Assembly: GCA_023423995.1 (NCBI GenBank)
Contig: JAFAEL010000140.1
Location: 1 to 20,253, forward strand
DNA length: 20,253 nucleotides
Source of the DNA: Pseudomonadota bacterium
Lineage (GTDB): Bacteria > Pseudomonadota > Alphaproteobacteria > Rhizobiales > Beijerinckiaceae
Direction: 5' to 3'
The position numbers and the translations under genes are program-made. The stretch's first letter is position 1. Every line of letters starts with the position of its first letter. Of this stretch, positions 16,360 to 20,253 are shown one piece after another. Under the pieces are notes generated by a model. That model saw only the letters and a program-made list of their open reading frames with translations, was not told the origin of the DNA and did not search any database.

Positions 16360-18030
16360 TCACCGCGCGCCGGTGCCCTTGATCTCGCTCAGCGTCCGGT
16401 CCGGGGTGATCGCCTCCGGCTCGACCAGGCAATGGATGATGGCCGGCTGGCCGGAGGCGAGCGCCCGCTCGAAGGCCGGGGCGAAATCCTCGGTCCGCTC
16501 GACCCGCTCGCCATGGCCGCCGAAGGCGCGCGCATAGGCGGCGAAATCCGGATTGACGAGCTTGGTCGCGGAGACGCGGCCCGGATATTCGCGCTCCTGG
16601 TGCATGCGGATGGTGCCGTACATGCCGTTATCGACGACGACCACGATCACGCCGATGCCGTACTGCACGGCGGTCGCGAATTCCTGGCCGTTCATCAGGA
16701 AGTCGCCATCGCCCGCGAAGCAGACGACCACACGGTCCGGGTAGCAGCGCTTGGCCATGATGGCGGCGGGCGGCCCGTAGCCCATGGAGCCGCTGGTCGG
16801 GGACAGCTGCGTGCGCTGCCCGGTCATCCGCATGAAGCGGTGCACCCAGACGGCGAAGTTGCCGGCTCCGTTCGCGACGATCGCATCCTGCGGCAGCCGC
16901 TCGCGCAGCCACACCATCGCGTCGCCATACTGGAAGGCGCCGGGCTGCTTCTTGGGCGTCTCGGTCCGCTCCAGGTAATCGGCATGCGCCTCGGCCGTGG
17001 CCTGCAGCCACGGGACCTGGCGCGGCGGCTCAAGCCGGTCGAGCGAGGCCGCGAAGGCCGCAGGCGACGCCTCGATCGCGAGCGCCGGCTGGTAGACGCG
17101 GCCGAGCTCGGTCGCATCCGGATAGACGTGGACGAGGATCTGCTTCGGGTTCGGGATGTCGAGCAGCGTGTAGGAGGAGGACGGCATTTCCGACATCCGG
17201 CCGCCGACGAGGAGAAGGACGTCGGCCGACTTCACGCGCTCGGCGAGCTTCGGCCCGGGATTGATGCCGACATCGCCCGCATAGTTCGGATGGTCGGCCG
17301 GGAAGAGCTGCGCGCGGCGGAACGAGGTCGCGACCGGCAGGCCGAACCGCTCCGAGAAGCGGACGATCCCCTCCCGGGCCGCCGCATTCCAGCGCGCGCC
17401 GCCGAGGATCACGAGCGGCTTCTTCGCGCCCGCCAGCAGCGAGCCGAGCTCGTCGATCGATTGCGGCGCAGGCCAGGGCTCGACGGGCTCGACCCGCGGC
17501 GCATCGGCCACGCTCGCCGTCTCGACCAGCATGTCCTCCGGCAGCGCGATCACGACGGGGCCGGGACGTCCCTGCATGGCGACCCGGAAGGCCCGGGCCA
17601 CGATCTCCGGGATGCGCTCGACCTGGTCGATCTCCGTCGCCCATTTGGCGACCGTGCCGAAGACGGCGCGATAATCGAGCTCCTGGAACGCCTCGCGCTC
17701 CCGCATGGAACGGTCGATCTGCCCGACAAAGACGATCAGGGGCGTCGAATCCTGCCGGGCGATGTGGATGCCGGGGCTGGCATTGGTGGCCCCGGGCCCG
17801 CGCGTGACGAAGAGGATGCCGGGGCGGCCCGTCAGCTTGCCCTGCGCCTCGGCCATCATGGCCGCGCCGCCCTCGTTGCGGCAGACGAGCACGTCGATCT
17901 TCGCATCGTGCAGGGCATCCAGCACCGCAAGGTAGCTCTCGCCGGGCACGCAGGTCGCGCGCTCCACCCCCTGTGCGATGAGCTGGTCGACGAGGATCTG
18001 TCCCCCCGTCCGCGCTTCGCCCGACCCCAT
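16360..18030 (-). CDS. Thiamine diphosphate-dependent enzyme, acetolactate synthase large-subunit-like
   Basis: This 556-residue protein has the three-domain pattern of the ThDP decarboxylase/acetohydroxyacid synthase family. The N-terminal Pyr domain carries the ThDP-activating glutamate E53 in RNEGGAAMMAEA. The central domain includes KKPLVILGG (203-211). The C-terminal PP domain has PTSGSMGYGPPAAIMA (411-426) and the ThDP/Mg motif GDGDFLMNGQE (440-450) ending at VDNGMYG (N468). The full-length fold and catalytic glutamate argue for an active enzyme. There is no ilvN-type small subunit next to it, so it is unlikely to be the biosynthetic acetolactate synthase; a 2-oxoacid decarboxylase or a carboligase are both possible. 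GGAGGA lies 5 nt before the ATG at 18030, fixing the start. An MFS gene follows in the same direction. Confidence 0.9.
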   Translation of the reverse strand: MGSGEARTGGQILVDQLIAQGVERATCVPGESYLAVLDALHDAKIDVLVCRNEGGAAMMAEAQGKLTGRPGILFVTRGPGATNASPGIHIARQDSTPLIVFVGQIDRSMREREAFQELDYRAVFGTVAKWATEIDQVERIPEIVARAFRVAMQGRPGPVVIALPEDMLVETASVADAPRVEPVEPWPAPQSIDELGSLLAGAKKPLVILGGARWNAAAREGIVRFSERFGLPVATSFRRAQLFPADHPNYAGDVGINPGPKLAERVKSADVLLLVGGRMSEMPSSSYTLLDIPNPKQILVHVYPDATELGRVYQPALAIEASPAAFAASLDRLEPPRQVPWLQATAEAHADYLERTETPKKQPGAFQYGDAMVWLRERLPQDAIVANGAGNFAVWVHRFMRMTGQRTQLSPTSGSMGYGPPAAIMAKRCYPDRVVVCFAGDGDFLMNGQEFATAVQYGIGVIVVVVDNGMYGTIRMHQEREYPGRVSATKLVNPDFAAYARAFGGHGERVERTEDFAPAFERALASGQPAIIHCLVEPEAITPDRTLSEIKGTGAR

Positions 18031-18220
18031 CCGATCCTCCGTGCCTTGCCTCAGGCCTCGATGCTGAAGCGTCTAGCGGCGCCCGGAAGACAAGGCCAGC
18101 GGCGGCGCACCGGAGCCCGCGCGATCCTCTCCTCCCGGCCGGCCTGTGCAGGCTCCCGATCCGCCACCCGGACGCGATTCCGAGCCGCTATGAAACCACG
18201 CGCCCCGGCCCGCGTTGTCT

Positions 18221-18286
18221 GGGCATCTGAGGTCTCTGATCGCTTGGAGACGATGCCCCGCCAGCCTTCGGGCCGGCGGGGCTTTT
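18221..18286 (+). ncRNA. Candidate small structured RNA ending in an intrinsic terminator
   Basis: Two hairpins overlap. The first pairs GGGCATC (18221-18227) with GATGCCC (18252-18258) and, after a 4-nt bulge, GTCTC (18232-18236) with GAGAC (18247-18251) around a 10-nt loop. The second is a strong terminator (18255-18286). They share the bases at 18255-18258, so they cannot both form in full. No protein gene lies upstream on the plus strand, because the neighbour at 18030 reads the other way; the terminator therefore implies a short plus-strand transcript, either an sRNA or an attenuated leader. The 5' end and promoter are not identifiable; a TATGAA at 18189-18194 is a possible -10 without a good -35. 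I do not recognise a known RNA family. Confidence 0.4.
18255..18286 (+). terminator. Orphan intrinsic terminator
   Basis: GCCCCGCCAGCC (18255-18266) pairs with GGCCGGCGGGGC (18271-18282) around a stable TTCG loop, with a single A-C mismatch, and is followed by TTTT. It is oriented on the plus strand and lies 209 nt before imuA. It may shield the tightly repressed imuA promoter from read-through as well as end a small transcript. Confidence 0.85.
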
Positions 18287-18427
18287 CATGTCCTGCCGCC
18301 TGATCTCGGATGGCGGGAGCCGGCCCGGGCGCCCTTACCGTGAGGCGCTCAGCGAGCTGTCCAAGCTGTCTGCCGCGCCCGAACGCCTCCCGATCCCACC
18401 TGCGACACTCCCCGCCACCGCGACGGA

Positions 18428-18457
18428 TTGACTCGGGAAGCCGGACGAGAACAAACT
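18428..18457 (+). promoter_or_regulatory. Putative imuA promoter
   Basis: TTGACT (18428-18433) and CAAACT (18452-18457) are separated by 18 nt. The -10 lies inside the LexA box, so repressor binding would block RNA polymerase directly. The -35 overlaps a GACTC methylation site (18430-18434). The transcript would start about 30 nt before the imuA ATG. Confidence 0.5.
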
Positions 18458-18463
18458 AGGAAC
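18449..18463 (+). promoter_or_regulatory. LexA box (SOS operator) of the imuAB operon
   Basis: GAAC-AAACTAG-GAAC is an exact match to the alphaproteobacterial LexA site, a GAAC direct repeat with a 7-nt spacer (equivalent to GTTC-N7-GTTC on the other strand). It ends 32 nt before the imuA ATG. imuA-imuB-dnaE2 cassettes are classic LexA targets, so context and sequence agree. Confidence 0.9.
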
Positions 18464-18495
18464 AACACCACCGCGAGACCCTCTCCGAGCAAGGC

Positions 18496-19332
18496 ATGGA
18501 GCATGCCGGGCACAATATCGCTTTGTCCGATCTGCGCCGCCGGATCGTTGCCCTGGACCGCTCGGCCCGGGCGCGGCGGCCTGCGCTCGGCTTCGGGATC
18601 GAGGCGCTGGACGGCCACCTTCCATGGGGCGGGCTGCCGCTCGGCACCCTGCACGAATTCGCCGAGAGCGGGCTCGAGGCGGAGCATGCCGCGGCCGCGA
18701 CGCTCTTCATCGGCGGCTGCCTCGCGCGGCTCAGGGGGAGCGTCCTCTGGTGCCTGCGCGGCCGCGACCTCTTCGCGCCCGCCCTCGCCTCCGTCGGGCT
18801 CCATCCCGACCGGGTCATCTATGTCGAGACCTGGAAGGACGGGGAGGTGCTGCCCGCCATGGAGGAGGCGCTCCGCCATGGCGGGCTCGCCGGGGTGGTG
18901 GGCGAGGTGGCGCATCTGTCGCTCGTCGCCTCGCGCCGGCTTCAGCTCGCGGCCGAGGGCTCGGGCGTGCCGGCCTTCGCGCTCCGGCGCTGGCGCAACG
19001 ATGCCGAGCGCGCCTCGGCGGGCGAGCCGAACGCCGCCTTCACCCGCTGGCGCATCGGCCCCGCCCCTTCCCCGCCGCCTGCCGTGCCGGGCCTCGCCCG
19101 GGCGCGCTGGCGCCTCGAGCTTCTTCGTTGCCGCGGCGCCGAGCCGCATTCCTGGATCGTCGAGGCCTGTGATGCCAAGGGTCGTCTCGCTCTTCCTGCC
19201 GACCTTCCCGACCGACAGGATCGCGCGCCTCTCCCGGTCGCAATCCAGGGCGGAAGCGGATCCCACCCCTTTGCGGCCGGTGGTGACGGCGGCCCGCGAA
19301 GGCTCGCGGCGGCTGGTCGCGGCCGCCGATGA
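18496..19332 (+). CDS. imuA: ImuA, RecA/SulA-like protein of the SOS mutasome
   Basis: This 278-residue protein is the first gene of the damage-inducible mutagenesis cassette; with ImuB and DnaE2 it supports error-prone translesion synthesis. It shows the RecA-like core of the family: LGFGIEALDGHLPWGGLPLGTLHEFA (about 31-56), a segment where the RecA Walker A motif would lie but is not conserved (EAEHAAAATLF), VLWCLRGRDLFAPAL, VIYVETWKDGEVLPAMEEALRHGGLAGVVGE, and the C-terminal WRLELLRCRGAEPHSWIVEACDAKGRL. An AAGG lies 5 nt before the ATG. Control is by the LexA box at 18449-18463. Its last 53 codons overlap imuB in another register, and the tail after about residue 240 is Gly/Arg-rich and looks unconstrained. 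Confidence 0.92.
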   Translation: MEHAGHNIALSDLRRRIVALDRSARARRPALGFGIEALDGHLPWGGLPLGTLHEFAESGLEAEHAAAATLFIGGCLARLRGSVLWCLRGRDLFAPALASVGLHPDRVIYVETWKDGEVLPAMEEALRHGGLAGVVGEVAHLSLVASRRLQLAAEGSGVPAFALRRWRNDAERASAGEPNAAFTRWRIGPAPSPPPAVPGLARARWRLELLRCRGAEPHSWIVEACDAKGRLALPADLPDRQDRAPLPVAIQGGSGSHPFAAGGDGGPRRLAAAGRGRR

Positions 19333-20253
19333 GGCGGCGCTCGCGACCGGGATCCGGCCCGGCCAGACGATCGCGCATGCCCAGGCTTCCGTGCCGGGCC
19401 TCGTCGTGGTGGAGGCGGAGCCGGAGGCCGACCTCGCCGCGCTCGGCGAGCTCGCCCGCTGGTGCGGGCGCTACTCGCCCGTGGTGCAGGCCGACCCGCC
19501 GGACGGCGTCCTGATCGACATCGAGGGTTCGGCCCATCTCTTCGGGGGCGAGACGAAGGCCGTGCGCGACCTCCTGCGCCGGGTGCGGCACTCCGGCTTC
19601 TCGGCCCATGCCGCGCTGGCCGACACGCCGGGCGCGGCCTGGGCCGTGGCCCGCTTCGGCGGCGGCGGGATCGTGCCGCGGGACGCCGCCGCGAAGGCGG
19701 TCGCCCCCCTGCCCGTCCCGAGCCTGCGGCTCGATCTCGAGACATGCCGCAGCCTGGCGCTGCTGGGTGTGGAGCGGGTCGGCCAGCTCGCCGCCCTGCC
19801 CCGGGCGCAGCTGACCCGGCGCTTCGGCCGCGCCGTCTTCGAGCGCTACGAGCGCGTGGTGGGCCTCGCGGCCGACCCGCTGACCCCGATCGTGCCGCGG
19901 GAGCTGCCCCGCGTGCGGCGCGCCTTCCCCGAGCCGCTCGGCCATCTGGACGGGCTCGCGGCCGCCCTGGAGGAGCTCGCAGGCGAGCTCTGCCGCGAGC
20001 TGGAGCGACGCGGCGAGGGCCTGCGCCTGCTCGACGCCGTGCTGCGCCGCGTGGACGGGCAGCCGATCGCGCTCCGCGTCGGGGCCGCGCTGCCGACGCG
20101 CGATCCCGCCCATTGCGTCCGGCTCGTCGGTGAGCGCCTCGAGACGGTCGATCCGGGCTTCGGCATCGACGAGATGGCCCTCGTCGCCGCCCGCGTGGAG
20201 CCCCTGGCCGAACGCCAGGCGGAGGCGGTCGCGACGCTCGACACCGAGGCCCG
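19172..20253 (+). CDS. imuB: ImuB, Y-family polymerase-like protein of the SOS mutasome, 3' end beyond window
   Basis: An open frame from ATG 19172 runs without stops to the window edge (360 codons plus 2 nt). It starts MPRVVSLFLPTFPTDRIAR, the usual ImuB start, and continues with TAAREGSRRLVAAAD, GIRPGQTIAHAQA, WCGRYSPVVQADPPDGVLIDIEGSAHLFGGE, the helix-hairpin-helix region LLGVERVGQLAALPRAQLTRRFG (about 199-221) and LEELAGELCRELERRGEGLRLL. The Y-family acidic catalytic residues are not conserved: the first strand reads SLFLPTFP instead of DxDxFF. This agrees with ImuB being a non-catalytic clamp-binding hub that recruits DnaE2. The start lies inside imuA, giving a 161-nt overlap and probable translational coupling. 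dnaE2 is expected just downstream, outside the window. Confidence 0.93.
   Translation, partial: MPRVVSLFLPTFPTDRIARLSRSQSRAEADPTPLRPVVTAAREGSRRLVAAADEAALATGIRPGQTIAHAQASVPGLVVVEAEPEADLAALGELARWCGRYSPVVQADPPDGVLIDIEGSAHLFGGETKAVRDLLRRVRHSGFSAHAALADTPGAAWAVARFGGGGIVPRDAAAKAVAPLPVPSLRLDLETCRSLALLGVERVGQLAALPRAQLTRRFGRAVFERYERVVGLAADPLTPIVPRELPRVRRAFPEPLGHLDGLAAALEELAGELCRELERRGEGLRLLDAVLRRVDGQPIALRVGAALPTRDPAHCVRLVGERLETVDPGFGIDEMALVAARVEPLAERQAEAVATLDTEA

Larger units (their letters stand above)
18031..18495. other. 465-bp non-coding region between the divergent ThDP-enzyme and imuA genes
   Basis: No credible protein-coding frame is found. A 37-codon frame at 18191-18304 runs straight through an intrinsic terminator and is rejected. 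The left part (18031-18190) should hold the ThDP-enzyme promoter, but I see no convincing -35/-10 pair. The middle holds a structured RNA/terminator candidate (18221-18286). The right part holds the imuA promoter and LexA box (18428-18463). GANTC sites are at 18176-18180 and 18430-18434. Confidence 0.7.

Noticed and set aside
16129..18303. 724-codon plus-strand frame opposite the MFS and ThDP-enzyme genes
   Set aside because: It is an Arg/Asp/His-rich shadow without motifs, covering two well-supported minus-strand genes; its end is interrupted by a terminator.
18191..18304. 37-codon frame starting MKPRAPARVVW in the imuA upstream region
   Set aside because: It reads through a strong intrinsic terminator and has no ribosome binding site.
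18031..18495. Possible tRNA, SRP RNA or 6S RNA in the largest non-coding gap
   Set aside because: No cloverleaf, CCA end, SRP GGAAGG-type apical loop or long 6S-like rod can be drawn; only the short hairpin pair and terminator are seen.

Overview
The window (about two thirds G+C) looks like chromosome of an alphaproteobacterium of the order Hyphomicrobiales, probably Methylobacteriaceae-like. The family is a guess; the class and order are better supported. The signs are an Omp25/Omp31-type porin with an ADLP-type mature start, a plsX-fabH-ihfA-merR block, an imuA-imuB SOS cassette behind a GAAC-N7-GAAC LexA box, GANTC (CcrM-type) sites in many intergenic gaps, and a pyrB gene followed by a dihydroorotase-like gene that lacks its metal ligands. 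I see no mobile elements, tRNA, rRNA or CRISPR array.

Layout. Positions 1-1527 (minus strand): pyrB followed by a truncated pyrC-like gene whose HxH metal motif is lost, probably a non-catalytic partner of aspartate transcarbamoylase. Positions 1641-2459 (plus): an isocitrate lyase/PEP mutase family enzyme. Positions 2559-7467 (plus): topA and parE, two topoisomerase genes, each with a palindrome in front. Positions 7506-7620: two back-to-back terminators between convergent parE and the porin gene (7642-8490, minus). Positions 8748-8996: a small single-pass membrane protein of unknown role. Positions 9184-10662: an RhlE-like DEAD-box helicase with an RE/RS-rich repeat tail. Positions 10768-11820: a coiled-coil diguanylate cyclase without an I-site. 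Positions 11947-14992: plsX, fabH, ihfA and a MerR-type regulator. Positions 14999-18030 (minus): a ThDP-dependent enzyme followed by an MFS transporter, probably an operon of unknown substrate. Positions 18031-18495: a 465-bp non-coding stretch with a structured RNA/terminator candidate and the imuA promoter with its LexA box. Positions 18496-20253: imuA and imuB, which overlap by 161 nt; imuB runs off the window.

Most of the region is housekeeping: pyrimidine synthesis, DNA topology, phospholipid and fatty-acid initiation, nucleoid architecture. Added to this are regulatory genes and an inducible mutagenesis cassette. The least explained parts are (i) the orphan terminator with an overlapping upstream hairpin at 18221-18286, (ii) the palindrome with two GANTC sites before parE, (iii) the ThDP enzyme/MFS pair, (iv) the pseudo-dihydroorotase, and (v) the long imuA/imuB overlap. 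No single undescribed multi-gene system stands out clearly.
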